Source of the DNA: Enterocloster aldenensis
GTDB lineage: Bacteria; Bacillota; Clostridia; Lachnospirales; Lachnospiraceae
DNA: 64,000 nt
Direction of reading: 5' to 3'
Assembly: GCF_003434055.1 (NCBI RefSeq)
Contig: NZ_QVEX01000006.1
Location: 205,226 to 269,225 of the forward strand
Part shown: in pieces, positions 9,589 through 18,503 of the stretch
How positions within the stretch are numbered: position 1 is the first letter of the stretch
How the letters are laid out: each line of letters opens with the position of its first letter
Notes under the pieces: generated by a model
Told to the model about the DNA's origin: nothing
Databases searched by the model: none
What the model saw: the letters and a program-made list of their open reading frames with translations, nothing else
Program-made: the position numbers and the translations under genes

Positions 9589-9656
9589 AGACCAAACATA
9601 ACAGACACGATATGTGTCCATATGATTTGGTCTTGCCTGCATTACCAGTAACAGCC
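9589..9656 (-). promoter_or_regulatory. LicT-type RAT antiterminator overlapping an intrinsic terminator
   Basis: Read leftward, positions 9656-9629 match the LicT/SacY-type ribonucleic antiterminator (GGCTGTTACTGG, then TAATGCAGGCAAGACC). The end of the RAT is shared with the left arm of a terminator (AGACCAAA at 9633-9626 pairing with TTTGGTCT at 9596-9589, then seven T). Binding of LicT to the RAT would exclude the terminator and let the PTS operon be transcribed. Confidence 0.9.
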
Positions 9657-9697
9657 TCATTCACTGTTATTCAATTCATTGTCTTAAGACGTAAATA

Positions 9698-9726
9698 AGT
9701 TTAACAGACTGTCTTTGACATTGCAA
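9698..9726 (-). promoter_or_regulatory. Promoter of the beta-glucoside operon
   Basis: TTGCAA (9721-9726), a 17-base spacer and TAAACT (9698-9703) with an extended TG. It lies about 35 bases before the RAT, giving a leader of about 155 bases. Confidence 0.6.
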
Positions 9727-9775
9727 TATTAATTTCTGCCAAAATACACGGGGCATATTCGGTTAATATGCACAA

Positions 9776-10516
9776 TTATTTAACAACCTTCAATCCGCCT
9801 TTTCCCGGCTCAGCAGCGGGTTCAGCTGCTTCCTCTGTTTCCCTTACTTCTTTGATTACGATGTTCTCCTGATTTTTGTAGATGGAATCAGCGGGCACGC
9901 AGCCCCTTACGCTGGACAGCGGGTATACATTGGAATTCCTTCCGATGATGGTTCCCGGATTCAGCACGCTGTTGCAGCCAACCTCTACATGGTCGCCCAG
10001 GATTGCTCCGAATTTCTTAAAACCAGTGGTCACATCCCCGTCCTCGGCATGGACCTTAACTAAGGACTTGTCAGACTTGACGTTGGAGGTAACTGCCCCA
10101 GCTCCCATATGCGCCTTATAGCCCATGATGGTGTCCCCGATATAGTTGAAATGCGGCACCTGTGCGCCGTCAAAGATGATGGAGTTCTTAATCTCACAGG
10201 AATTGCCGATAACAGCGCCCTCGCCGATGATGACGCGGCCCCTTAAAAATGCACTCTGGCGTACCTCTGCCTTGGCGCAGATAATCATGGGCCCGCCCAT
10301 GGCAATGGTGGGGGCAATTTTGGCCGACCTGTGGATCCAGATGTTCTTGCCTACCTTCTTATACTCGGTCTCCGGCAGGATTGGCCCTATTTCCTCGATG
10401 AATGCCCCGATATTGGGAAGCACTTCCCACGGATATACCTGTCCGTCAAACAGCTTCTCTGCAATTGTATGGCTTGTGTCCAAAAGTTCTTTGATTGTCA
10501 TCTGTTCCAGTTTCAT
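9776..10516 (-). CDS. Left-handed beta-helix acyl/nucleotidyltransferase-like protein
   Basis: This 246-residue protein has a helical N-terminus (1-65), a hexapeptide-repeat beta-helix (about 66-205) and a low-complexity acidic/Ala/Pro tail. Turns such as IWIHRSAKIAPT, GRVIIGEGAVIGNSCEI and LNPGTIIGRNSNVYPLSSVRG are typical. The family includes the C-terminal part of GlmU-like enzymes, but no nucleotidyltransferase domain is present, so the substrate is unknown. It starts three bases after the topB stop codon, which indicates translational coupling. A small hairpin (GCATATT/AATATGC, 9753-9771) follows the stop and may end transcription weakly. Confidence 0.75.
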   Translation of the reverse strand: MKLEQMTIKELLDTSHTIAEKLFDGQVYPWEVLPNIGAFIEEIGPILPETEYKKVGKNIWIHRSAKIAPTIAMGGPMIICAKAEVRQSAFLRGRVIIGEGAVIGNSCEIKNSIIFDGAQVPHFNYIGDTIMGYKAHMGAGAVTSNVKSDKSLVKVHAEDGDVTTGFKKFGAILGDHVEVGCNSVLNPGTIIGRNSNVYPLSSVRGCVPADSIYKNQENIVIKEVRETEEAAEPAAEPGKGGLKVVK

Positions 10517-10519
10517 AAA

Positions 10520-12631
10520 TTAGTTCTCCTTTTTATTAGATTCCTGTCTTTTATAGTGTGCGGCAGCCGAATCAAAAAACCTGCGCATATCGTACTGGTT
10601 ATTCATCCGGATTACATTCACTGTCCTGCCTGCCACAAAACGCTCCAGTTTCTCCATGTATTCATCGGAAGTAATGGAGCCCTCTGACACATAGGTAAGT
10701 CCCTTTTCCCAGCTGGCTGTCAGATCCGGGTTCAGAAGCTGATGGATGGAATTCTCCACCACGTCAAATACCATCTCGCCTAACAGGGCCGGGGTAATGA
10801 CCTGGGTTTTCTTGTTAAGGCTCAGATACTTGATGTTGAACAGCTTTTTCAGTATCTCTGCCCTGGTTGCACTGGTCCCGATACCGCTTCCCTTAATCTG
10901 GGCCCGCAGCTCCTCATCCTCTATGAGCTGGCCCGCATTCTCCATGGCCAGGATGATGGAACCGGAGGTATACCGTTTGGGCGGGGATGTCTCCCCTTCT
11001 TTTATATTTAAATCCACAAGAGTAAGTATATCATTTTTTTTCAGATCTGCAAGCATTTGCAGCAATACTGTCCTGTCAACTTTTGGAGACTGTGCCTCTG
11101 CCTCCCCGCTGTTTTCCTGGTTCCGGGCATCGTCCCCTGCCTTGGCGGCCTGGTCGGCGCCCTCCTCAAAGGTTTCCTCCACGCCATTCTTCCTGGCCAG
11201 GTTCACATCCGCCACCTTCAGGTATCCGGGTTCGGCCAGCACCTTAAAGCTGGCAAAGAAATGTTCCTTCATCCGCTCCAGCTCCAGGCTGTATTTCTGG
11301 TAGATGGCCGCCGGATAAAAGATGCTTAGGAACCTCCTGCATATGACCTGGTACACTTTTTCCGAAAGGGGCGGCAGGTTTTTTGCCGACCCGGCCCCCT
11401 GTCCCGTGGGCACGATGGCGTAGTGGTCCGTAATCTGTTTGTCATTCACATACCTGGTTTTGGCGATTCCCTTAAAGGAACCGCTGTCCAGGATTTCCTG
11501 GGCAAACTCCGCCATGGGGCCATAATTCTTAAGTCCGCCGATATTCTTATATATCTCCTTGGATACAGCGGTGGACAGCACCCTGGCATCGGTCCTGGGA
11601 TAGGTGACCATCTTCTTCTCGTAAAGCTCCTGGACTACCTTAAGGGTTTCATCCGGGCTGATTTTAAACATTTTGGAACAGTCGTTCTGCAGTTCAGCCA
11701 GGTTGTAGAGAAGGGGAGGATTCTTTGTCTCCTTCTTCTTTTCCTTGGTAACCACCACTGCTTCCATGGGCGGCTCTTCCCTTAACATGGCAATCAGTTC
11801 TTCCGCGTGTTCCCTGTCCTTAAAACCGTTTTCCTTATACAGATGGGGGGTGCCGAAATACCTGGAGCCTTCCGCTGCCTTCCATTCCGCGTCAAAGGGG
11901 ACAGGAGCCCCATCCTTTCCCGGCGATTCAAAGTTTCCGATAACCCTGTAAAAAGGTGTCTTTATGAAATTGCGGATTTCCCGCTCCCTGCGCACCACCA
12001 TGCCTAACACGCAGGTCATGACACGGCCCACGGAAAGGACCGTGAACCTGGTTCCCAGGTAATTGGAAAGGGCCGGCCCGTATTTGAGCGTAAGGGCCCT
12101 GGAAAAGTTGATTCCCATCAGGTAATCTTCCTTTGCCCTTAAGTAGGCTGAGGCTGACAGGTTATCGTATTCGGATTCATCCTTTGCCTCCCTGATTCCC
12201 CTTAATATCTCTTCCTCTGTCTGGGAATCAATCCACACACGCTTCTGTTTCTTATCCTTCACATCTGCCAGCTGGGCAACCAGCCGGTATATATATTCCC
12301 CCTCCCGCCCCGAGTCCGTACATACATAGATTGTATCCACATCCGGACGGTTTAAGAGACCTTTGACAATTTCAAACTGCTTTGCAACATTTCCAATGAC
12401 CTCGTACTTGAATTCCTTGGGAAGGAACGGCAGGGTCTGAAAGCTCCAGCGCTTGTATTTCATGTCATAGGCTTCCGGATAACTCATGGTCACCAGATGG
12501 CCCACACACCATGTGACAACCGCTGTATCCGATTCAATATACCCATCCTGGCGCCTGCCCTTAATCTTAAGGGCTTCTGCGAACTGCTGGGCCACGCTGG
12601 GTTTTTCCGCTATGTATAATGACTTTGACAT
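10520..12631 (-). CDS. topB: DNA topoisomerase III (type IA)
   Basis: Single-strand passing topoisomerase that decatenates replication intermediates. The 703-residue protein begins with a Toprim domain (LYIAEKPSVAQQFAEAL; DSGREGEYIYR near 107-117). The type IA catalytic region contains the tyrosine motif KKMVTYPRTDARVLS, then GIGTSATRAEIL near the C-terminus. A charged Glu/Gln/Asp-rich insertion (about residues 500-525, DQAAKAGDDARNQENSGEAE) is less usual. It heads a two-gene unit with the hexapeptide protein and has its own promoter. No conjugative genes lie nearby, so it looks chromosomal rather than an element's TopB. Confidence 0.93.
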   Translation of the reverse strand: MSKSLYIAEKPSVAQQFAEALKIKGRRQDGYIESDTAVVTWCVGHLVTMSYPEAYDMKYKRWSFQTLPFLPKEFKYEVIGNVAKQFEIVKGLLNRPDVDTIYVCTDSGREGEYIYRLVAQLADVKDKKQKRVWIDSQTEEEILRGIREAKDESEYDNLSASAYLRAKEDYLMGINFSRALTLKYGPALSNYLGTRFTVLSVGRVMTCVLGMVVRREREIRNFIKTPFYRVIGNFESPGKDGAPVPFDAEWKAAEGSRYFGTPHLYKENGFKDREHAEELIAMLREEPPMEAVVVTKEKKKETKNPPLLYNLAELQNDCSKMFKISPDETLKVVQELYEKKMVTYPRTDARVLSTAVSKEIYKNIGGLKNYGPMAEFAQEILDSGSFKGIAKTRYVNDKQITDHYAIVPTGQGAGSAKNLPPLSEKVYQVICRRFLSIFYPAAIYQKYSLELERMKEHFFASFKVLAEPGYLKVADVNLARKNGVEETFEEGADQAAKAGDDARNQENSGEAEAQSPKVDRTVLLQMLADLKKNDILTLVDLNIKEGETSPPKRYTSGSIILAMENAGQLIEDEELRAQIKGSGIGTSATRAEILKKLFNIKYLSLNKKTQVITPALLGEMVFDVVENSIHQLLNPDLTASWEKGLTYVSEGSITSDEYMEKLERFVAGRTVNVIRMNNQYDMRRFFDSAAAHYKRQESNKKEN

Positions 12632-12714
12632 CCAATCCCTCTTTTGCTTTCTCTGCTATACGCGGCGCATAAATGGGCAGGATTTCCAGTGCCCGCCGCA
12701 GCGCGTATTCGTAT

Positions 12715-12743
12715 AGTATACCATTAAATCCGGTCCGTGGCAA
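12715..12743 (-). promoter_or_regulatory. topB promoter
   Basis: TTGCCA (12738-12743), a 17-base spacer and TATACT (12715-12720), with an extended TGG. The early leader can form a hairpin (GCGGC/GCCGC outside GGGC/GCCC, about 12661-12706) before the topB ribosome site. Confidence 0.6.
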
Positions 12744-12791
12744 TGATGGGAAATATTAATTCATACTTTGGTTACATATTTGTAATAAATG

Positions 12792-12823
12792 AAGGGGCGC
12801 TGGATCATCCGTCAGCGCCCCTT
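12792..12823 (-). terminator. galM terminator
   Basis: An 11-bp GC-rich stem (AAGGGGCGCTG with CAGCGCCCCTT) around a short loop, followed leftward by an AT-rich stretch. It lies directly after the galM stop. Confidence 0.65.
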
Positions 12824-12831
12824 CCATTGTC

Positions 12832-13890
12832 TTATACAGTCAGGAATTTATAAATCGTGGTGGTTTTATATTCCTGTCCCGCCTTTAAGATGGGGGACGG
12901 GAAGTCTGGCTTATGCACGGCGTCCGGATAGTACTGTGTCTCAAAACAGAACGCATGGCGGTAATCATAATGGGCGCCGCCCTTTCCCGGCAGCTCATCC
13001 GTCAGGAAATTGGCAGTGTAGAACTGGATGCCCGGAAGGTCCGTATAACACTCCATCACGCGTCCGCTGGCAGGGTCCATGGCCTTTGCAGCCAGGGCCA
13101 GTTCACCTTTAGGATGGTCCAGCACCCAGTTGTGGTCATAACCTTTGCCGAACACCAGGGCCTCAAAATCCTGGTCAATATCCCGGCCAATGGGTTTCAT
13201 TTCCGTAAAATCCATTGGGGTGCCGGCTACCGGGGCAATCTCCCCCGTGGGAATGGATACCTGGTCCGCGGGCGTATAATGGCCGGCATTCAGCCATACC
13301 TGCTGGTCCAGCACATTCCCGCTGTCATGGCCCGCCAAATTAAAATAGCTGTGGTTGGTAAAGTTGGCCACGGTGTCTGCGTCACACACCATGTGATAAT
13401 CCAGTACAAGGCTGTCCTCATCCGTCAGGGTATAACTCACCGTAATCTTTGCGTTGCCTGGATATCCCTGGTCCCCGTCCGGGCTTTCCAGATAAAAGTC
13501 CAGCCTGCTGCCTTTATCTGTCTCAGAAGCACTGCACTCCCATACCCTGTCATGATACAGGTCAGGGCCGCTGTGAAGGTTGTTGGGGCCGTCGTTGGCA
13601 GCAAGGGGATAATCCTTACCGCCGATGGTAAGGACCGCGCCTTTGATGCGGTTGGCGTTGCGCCCTACCGGCGCGCCGAAATGGGGCGGGTTCTTCCGGT
13701 AGCTGTCCAGATCATCATATCCCAGTACCACATCCCCCGGTATGCCGTCCTTGTCAGGCACCACCATGGAAACCCACACGCCCCCAAGGGTAATGAAGGA
13801 AGCAGATACCTTGTTCTTATTAATCAGGGTATACCTGTAAACCTCGGTGCCGTCCGGCATTGTCCCGAATGATTCCTTTGCGATTGCCAT
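12832..13890 (-). CDS. galM: Aldose 1-epimerase (mutarotase)
   Basis: Interconverts alpha and beta anomers of glucose and galactose in the cytoplasm. The 352-residue protein shows family motifs: FITLGGVWVSMVVPDKDG, the substrate loop GPNNLHSGP, NHSYFNLAGH (catalytic His region) and CFETQYYPDAVH near the C-terminus (catalytic Glu region). A ribosome site AAGGAGG precedes the ATG. It follows asd by about 23 bases on the same strand, so the two are probably co-transcribed although their functions are unrelated. Confidence 0.93.
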   Translation of the reverse strand: MAIAKESFGTMPDGTEVYRYTLINKNKVSASFITLGGVWVSMVVPDKDGIPGDVVLGYDDLDSYRKNPPHFGAPVGRNANRIKGAVLTIGGKDYPLAANDGPNNLHSGPDLYHDRVWECSASETDKGSRLDFYLESPDGDQGYPGNAKITVSYTLTDEDSLVLDYHMVCDADTVANFTNHSYFNLAGHDSGNVLDQQVWLNAGHYTPADQVSIPTGEIAPVAGTPMDFTEMKPIGRDIDQDFEALVFGKGYDHNWVLDHPKGELALAAKAMDPASGRVMECYTDLPGIQFYTANFLTDELPGKGGAHYDYRHAFCFETQYYPDAVHKPDFPSPILKAGQEYKTTTIYKFLTV

Positions 13891-13913
13891 ATGTTCCTCC
13901 TTGTCCCGGTATA

Positions 13914-14999
13914 TTATTTTGCCTGTATATAACCCTTTGCAGTCAGCAGTTCCGCACAGAGGACAGCGCCTCCGGCCGCCCCGCGGACCGTGTTATGGGA
14001 CAGGCCCACGAACTTGTAATCATAGACCTTGTCTTCCCTTAAACGGCCAATGGAAATACCCATTCCATTCTCAAAATCCACATCCGCCGTTACCTGGGGG
14101 CGGTTATCTTCCTCCAGATATTGGATGAACTGCTTTGGCGCGCTGGGAAGCGCAAGTTCCTGGGGAAGCCCCTTAAAGGCCACCAGCTTCTCAATCAGCT
14201 GCTCCTTTGTCACTTTCTTCCTGAACTTGACAAATGCGGCTGCCGTATGTCCGTTCAGCACAGGCACGCGGATGCACTGGCAGGTGATGACAGGGCTTTC
14301 AGCCTTTACAATCACGCCATCCTCCACCCTGCCCCACAGACGCAGCGGTTCCTGTTCGCTCTTCTCTTCCTCACCGCCAATGTAGGGAATGATATTGCCC
14401 TCCATCTCAGGCCATTCCTTAAAGGTCTTGCCCGCGCCGGAGATTGCCTGATATGTAGTTGCAACCACTTCATATGGCTCAAATTCCTTCCAGGCGGTCA
14501 GGGCCGGGGCATAACTCTGGATGGAGCAGTTGGGCTTAACAGCAATGAAACCGCGGTCCGTGCCCAGGCGTTTTCTCTGGAAGGGGATGACATCAAAGTG
14601 CTCCGGGTTAATCTCCGGCACTACCATAGGAACATCCGGGGTCCAGCGGTGGGCGCTGTTATTGGAGACAACCGGGGTTTCGGTCTTTGCATAAGCCTCC
14701 TCAATGGCCTTGATTTCATCTTTGGTCATATCAACCGCGCTGAACACAAAATCCACGCCTGCCGCAACCTTCTCCACCTCGTTTACATTCATCACAACCA
14801 GCTGCTTCACAGCCTCCGGCATGGGGGTGGCCATCTTCCAGCGGTCTCCCACCGCCTCCTCATAGGTCCTGCCTGCGGAACGCGGGCTGGCAGCCACTGT
14901 CACCACCTCATACCATGGATGGTTTTCCAGCAGGGAAATGAACCTCTGTCCAACCATGCCCGTTGCTCCTAATACGCCGACTCTTAATTTCTTTTCCAT
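13914..14999 (-). CDS. asd: Aspartate-semialdehyde dehydrogenase
   Basis: Reduces aspartyl phosphate to aspartate semialdehyde with NADPH, the branch point to lysine, threonine, methionine and diaminopimelate. The likely start is MEKKLRVGVLGATGMVGQRF at 14999; an ATG nine codons upstream (15026) is possible. The nucleotide-binding loop is VLGATGMVGQ (residues 8-17). The catalytic cysteine is in VKPNCSIQSY, and the C-terminal region ends with LSHNTVRGAAGGAV. The sequence is of the type also found in archaea and fungi (about 360 residues). It is divergent from the CheW-CZB gene and leads into galM. Confidence 0.93.
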   Translation of the reverse strand: MEKKLRVGVLGATGMVGQRFISLLENHPWYEVVTVAASPRSAGRTYEEAVGDRWKMATPMPEAVKQLVVMNVNEVEKVAAGVDFVFSAVDMTKDEIKAIEEAYAKTETPVVSNNSAHRWTPDVPMVVPEINPEHFDVIPFQRKRLGTDRGFIAVKPNCSIQSYAPALTAWKEFEPYEVVATTYQAISGAGKTFKEWPEMEGNIIPYIGGEEEKSEQEPLRLWGRVEDGVIVKAESPVITCQCIRVPVLNGHTAAAFVKFRKKVTKEQLIEKLVAFKGLPQELALPSAPKQFIQYLEEDNRPQVTADVDFENGMGISIGRLREDKVYDYKFVGLSHNTVRGAAGGAVLCAELLTAKGYIQAK

Positions 15000-15099
15000 A
15001 GTCCCTTCATTCTCCTCATTGTCCATTTTTCATCCGCCAGTGGAGGAACCCTTCCTTAATTTGTGGGGGAATTATTCCTGTATCGGGGAATCTTTCCCT

Positions 15100-15128
15100 A
15101 TCCTATACCAAATCCAGTAAAAATGCAA
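15100..15128 (-). promoter_or_regulatory. asd promoter
   Basis: TTGCAT (15123-15128), a 17-base spacer and TAGGAT (15100-15105). A moderate match. Confidence 0.4.
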
Positions 15129-15228
15129 CAGGAAATTCGCCTTTTGCGCACATTTGTTTTTGTATTGCGGACAAACATGGCTTTTTGTCTGTCACATTCC
15201 CTAAAAATCCATACGATTGTTTTTAACC

Positions 15229-15257
15229 TTGAAACTTCCTGCTAAGTACTCTATAAT
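15229..15257 (+). promoter_or_regulatory. Promoter of the CheW-CZB gene
   Basis: TTGAAA (15229-15234), a 17-base spacer and a perfect TATAAT (15252-15257), about 50 bases before the start codon. Confidence 0.65.
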
Positions 15258-15308
15258 GAAGTTAAATATGCGTTAAGATAAAACATATCATGTAAGAAAG
15301 GCGTTATA

Positions 15309-16136
15309 ATGAACAAAGAAACAAAATACCCTTATGTCCTGTTTCATATTAACGGCTCCCTCTATTGCCTGAACAGTCAGTATCTCTCGAAAATCCGCCC
15401 TATGCCGGATTATGAAAAAATCCCAAAGGCGCCAGCCAGTATAATGGGGATGTTCCGGCAGGATGACCGTATTGTCACCCTGATGGATTTACGCACCGAG
15501 TTAGGCTACCGGTCAATGTCCAGTGAATGTATGGAATTTGAGGAAATGATTGATGCAAGGAAGCAGGATCATCTCAACTGGCTTTCGGAACTTGAACGGT
15601 GCATTCAAAAGGACGAACCCTTCCTTCTGGCAAAGGATCCACATCAGTGTGCCTTTGGACGCTGGTATTACAATTTCCACACAGACAATCAGGCCGTGGC
15701 ATTCCATCTGCGCAAAATAGAAGAGCCCCATAGGAAGCTTCACGAGGCAGCCATTGAAGTGGAAACATGTGCAAAGAACCATGCCCAATGCCATCGTGAA
15801 ACATGTTTAAAAACCATCCTTAAAAATATAAAAGAAGAAACCGCGCCCGCAATCCTCAAGCTTATGGATGAGACAAAGGATTATTTCCGCACCTCCATTT
15901 ATAAGGAAATGGTGCTTGTGCTGGACCGCATCAACTGCGGGATTGCCGTGGATGAGATTGCGGGGATTGAGGATCTGGATGAGCTTGGATGGGACGGGCA
16001 GGATTACATGCGCGGCCAGTGTCCTTACATACGTAATGTTTTACAAAGCGCCAAATATAAAGGACTTATATTTGAGCTGGACGTTGACTATATTGCCGGG
16101 CAGATGGGTGCGGTACAAGCCGCCCTTACAAGTTAA
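15309..16136 (+). CDS. CheW-like protein interrupted by a chemoreceptor zinc-binding (CZB) domain
   Basis: This 275-residue protein begins and ends like CheW, the adaptor between chemoreceptors and CheA. Residues 1-75 contain YVLFHINGSLYCLNSQYLSKI and GMFRQDDRIVTLMDLRTELG; residues about 200-270 contain VLVLDRINCGIAVDEIAGIEDL and YKGLIFELDVDYI. Between them, at about 80-195, lies a CZB-like four-helix domain. Its ligand set is apparent: His88 (DHLNWL), Cys114 (CAFGRWYY), His141 and His145 (EEPHRKLHEA). This would bind zinc and couple zinc or oxidant state to a signalling array. No other chemotaxis gene lies in the window. A strong promoter and a terminator suggest a single-gene unit. Confidence 0.85.
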   Translation: MNKETKYPYVLFHINGSLYCLNSQYLSKIRPMPDYEKIPKAPASIMGMFRQDDRIVTLMDLRTELGYRSMSSECMEFEEMIDARKQDHLNWLSELERCIQKDEPFLLAKDPHQCAFGRWYYNFHTDNQAVAFHLRKIEEPHRKLHEAAIEVETCAKNHAQCHRETCLKTILKNIKEETAPAILKLMDETKDYFRTSIYKEMVLVLDRINCGIAVDEIAGIEDLDELGWDGQDYMRGQCPYIRNVLQSAKYKGLIFELDVDYIAGQMGAVQAALTS

Positions 16137-16171
16137 AACACGGACGGATGCACTGCATCCAATACCGGCTA

Positions 16172-16214
16172 TGGGAGCAGGACGTGCGCTTACAGGCGCA
16201 CCTTGCTCCCTTTT
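16172..16214 (+). terminator. Terminator after the CheW-CZB gene
   Basis: GGGAGCA pairs with TGCTCCC and an inner TGCGC with GCGCA, followed by TTTT. The hairpin overlaps the last codons of the convergent parC gene. Confidence 0.5.
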
Positions 16215-18424
16215 CCATCCCTCTTAGCCAGCTTCAGCCGGTTCATATGGACTTCCTTGCCCTTATAATCAATGACAGGGTTGTCACCAATCAGGTATAA
16301 TTTCTCCAGTTCCTCATTCTTTGCAAGCTTGATTCCCCTTACGCCCCTGGACGCTTTCTTAAGGACGGATATCTCCTCCAGCGGGAACCGCAGGAACACG
16401 CCGCTTGTGGTCTGCAGCACCACTTCCTCCTGTCCCTCCACCGGAAGGATGGATACAATCTGGTCACCGTCCTGCAGCTTGGTTGCCGCAACCATCCGGT
16501 TATTGGTCTCAAACTCCTCTGCCGGGACCTGCTTCACCATGGCCATCTTAGTTGCGAACACCAGGGTGGCCCCCTTTAAATCCTGGGCGCATGTGAGATA
16601 GACAATGGAATCCTTTGTACCGTCATATTTACTCAGGTTCTCAATGGGCACGCCTTTGTCCCTCAGCTTGCCTGCCGGCACATCCATGGCCTTAATCTGA
16701 TACAGGCTTCCGCTGGCTGCAAACAGGCATATTTTGTCCGTGTTCAGGCACCGGATCACATGGACCTGCTCCGTGTCAACGGTTTCCTGGTTCCTCTCAT
16801 AGGTGGACTTGTCAAGAAGCTTGCAGTATCCGAACCGGTCAAGGACAAACACCACCTCCTGGACCTGGACCGCGCTTTCATCGTACACAGCTTCGGGCCC
16901 ATCCTCAATCAGGGTACGCCTTGGAACGGAGAATTCCTCCTTGATGGCGGCCAGATCATCTTTGATGACCCGGTTCATCTCTTCCCTGCTGCCGAGAATC
17001 TTCTTATACTCTGCAATCCGCCTCAAAGTCTCTTTGTGTTCCTTCTCCAGGGCCAGGATTTCCAGGCCGATTAACTTGTAGAGCCGCATCTCCAGGATGG
17101 CGGAGGCCTGGCGTTCCGTAAAATGCAGTTTCCTGGCATCCTCCTCAAATCCCGGCGCCTTAAACCTGATGTTGGACACATCGCCGGCTGTCAGGCATGC
17201 CTTGGCATCCTTCAGGTTCTTGGACCCCCTGAGGATGGCAATAATCAGGTCGATGCAGTCGCATGCCGTAATCAGGCCTTCCTGCACTTCCTTCTTATCC
17301 GTTTCCTTCTGAAGCAGGACATTGTACTTGCGTTTTGTGTTCCCATACTGGAAATCCAGGAAATTGCGCAGGATTCCCTTCAGGTTCAGTGTCTCCGGGC
17401 GTCCTCCGGCAATGGCCAGCATGTTTACCCCGAAGGTATCCTCAAACTTCGTCTTCTTATAAAGGATATTCTTGATTTTCTCTATGTCCGCATCCTTGCG
17501 CAGTTCCAGCACGATGCGGATTCCTTCCTTGTTGGACTGGTTGGAGATGTCCACCACATCGGTCAGCTTCTTGCTCTCCACCAGGTCAGCAATGTCCACC
17601 AGGAACTTATTGATTCCGGCGCCTATCATGGTGTAGGGAATCTCGGTGATGACAAGCTTGTCCTTATCCGCCTTGCGCTTCCCAAGCTCCACCTCCAGCT
17701 TGCCGCGCAGCTTTATCTTGCCTGCCCCGGTCTCATAGATGACCGGCAGTTCGCTTTTATTGGCAATGATCCCACCCGTGGGGAAATCCGGGCCGGGCAT
17801 ATATTCCATGAGCTGTTGTGTGGAAATCTCCGGATCATCGATATATGCCCTGACCGCGTCCACCACCTCACCCAGGTTATGGGGCGGGATACTGGTGCTC
17901 ATGCCTACCGCGATGCCCTCTGCCCCGTTTATCAGAAGGTTGGGCACCCTGACCGGCAGGACCTCCGGCTCCTTCTCCGTCTCATCGTAGTTGGGTATGA
18001 AATTTACGGTCTTATCTAAGTCTTTCAGATATACTTCCTGGGCGAATTTCTCCAGACGGGCCTCCGTATACCTCATGGCAGCCGCCCCGTCCCCTTCAAT
18101 GGAACCAAAGTTGCCGTGGCCGTCCACCAATGCCATTCCCTTTTTAAACTCCTGGCTCATGACAACCAGTGTCTCATAGATGGAACTGTCCCCATGGGGA
18201 TGATATTTACCCATGGTATCGCCCACGATACGCGCCGACTTCCTGTGGGGCTTATCGTGGTCCAGGCGCAGCTCGCTCATATCATAGAGGACCCGGCGCT
18301 GTACCGGCTTTAGTCCGTCCCTGGCGTCCGGTATGGCCCTTGCAGTAATGACGCTCATGGAGTAATTCATGTAGCTCTTCTGCATTTCCTCGCTATATTC
18401 TGTCCTTATTATCTTTTCAGCCAT
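16190..18424 (-). CDS. parC: Topoisomerase IV subunit A-like (GyrA/ParC family)
   Basis: DNA-cleaving subunit of a type IIA topoisomerase. The 744-residue protein starts [25 protein letters not shown] and carries the breakage Tyr119 in AMRYTEARL. The quinolone region [10 protein letters not shown] has Ser80 and Glu84, the ParC-type residues with no resistance substitution. The C-terminal beta-pinwheel (about 500-735) lacks the GyrA-box QRRGGKG that marks true gyrase, which favours ParC over GyrA. It follows the B subunit by 80 bases. Gyrase and topo IV cannot be separated with certainty by eye. Confidence 0.85.
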   Translation of the reverse strand: MAEKIIRTEYSEEMQKSYMNYSMSVITARAIPDARDGLKPVQRRVLYDMSELRLDHDKPHRKSARIVGDTMGKYHPHGDSSIYETLVVMSQEFKKGMALVDGHGNFGSIEGDGAAAMRYTEARLEKFAQEVYLKDLDKTVNFIPNYDETEKEPEVLPVRVPNLLINGAEGIAVGMSTSIPPHNLGEVVDAVRAYIDDPEISTQQLMEYMPGPDFPTGGIIANKSELPVIYETGAGKIKLRGKLEVELGKRKADKDKLVITEIPYTMIGAGINKFLVDIADLVESKKLTDVVDISNQSNKEGIRIVLELRKDADIEKIKNILYKKTKFEDTFGVNMLAIAGGRPETLNLKGILRNFLDFQYGNTKRKYNVLLQKETDKKEVQEGLITACDCIDLIIAILRGSKNLKDAKACLTAGDVSNIRFKAPGFEEDARKLHFTERQASAILEMRLYKLIGLEILALEKEHKETLRRIAEYKKILGSREEMNRVIKDDLAAIKEEFSVPRRTLIEDGPEAVYDESAVQVQEVVFVLDRFGYCKLLDKSTYERNQETVDTEQVHVIRCLNTDKICLFAASGSLYQIKAMDVPAGKLRDKGVPIENLSKYDGTKDSIVYLTCAQDLKGATLVFATKMAMVKQVPAEEFETNNRMVAATKLQDGDQIVSILPVEGQEEVVLQTTSGVFLRFPLEEISVLKKASRGVRGIKLAKNEELEKLYLIGDNPVIDYKGKEVHMNRLKLAKRDGKGSKVRL

Positions 18425-18503
18425 GTTATTGTCTTCTCCTTGTCATGTGCACCTGGCAGCAATCCCGGGGCGCCTCGTCTTCCGGCGTCCGGATGCATGT
18501 GCT

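Noticed and set aside
12656..12724. A 22-codon ORF (MVYYTNTRCGG...) upstream of topB, spanning a 7-bp inverted repeat
   Set aside because: Its ATG lies inside the topB promoter spacer, upstream of the predicted transcription start, and has no ribosome site.
15027..15228. Lysine riboswitch or T-box in front of asd
   Set aside because: The leader after the predicted promoter is only about 100 bases and shows neither the expected structure nor a T-box core.
17123..18019. Long plus-strand ORF opposite parC
   Set aside because: Shadow of the conserved topoisomerase gene; no family resemblance and no ribosome site.
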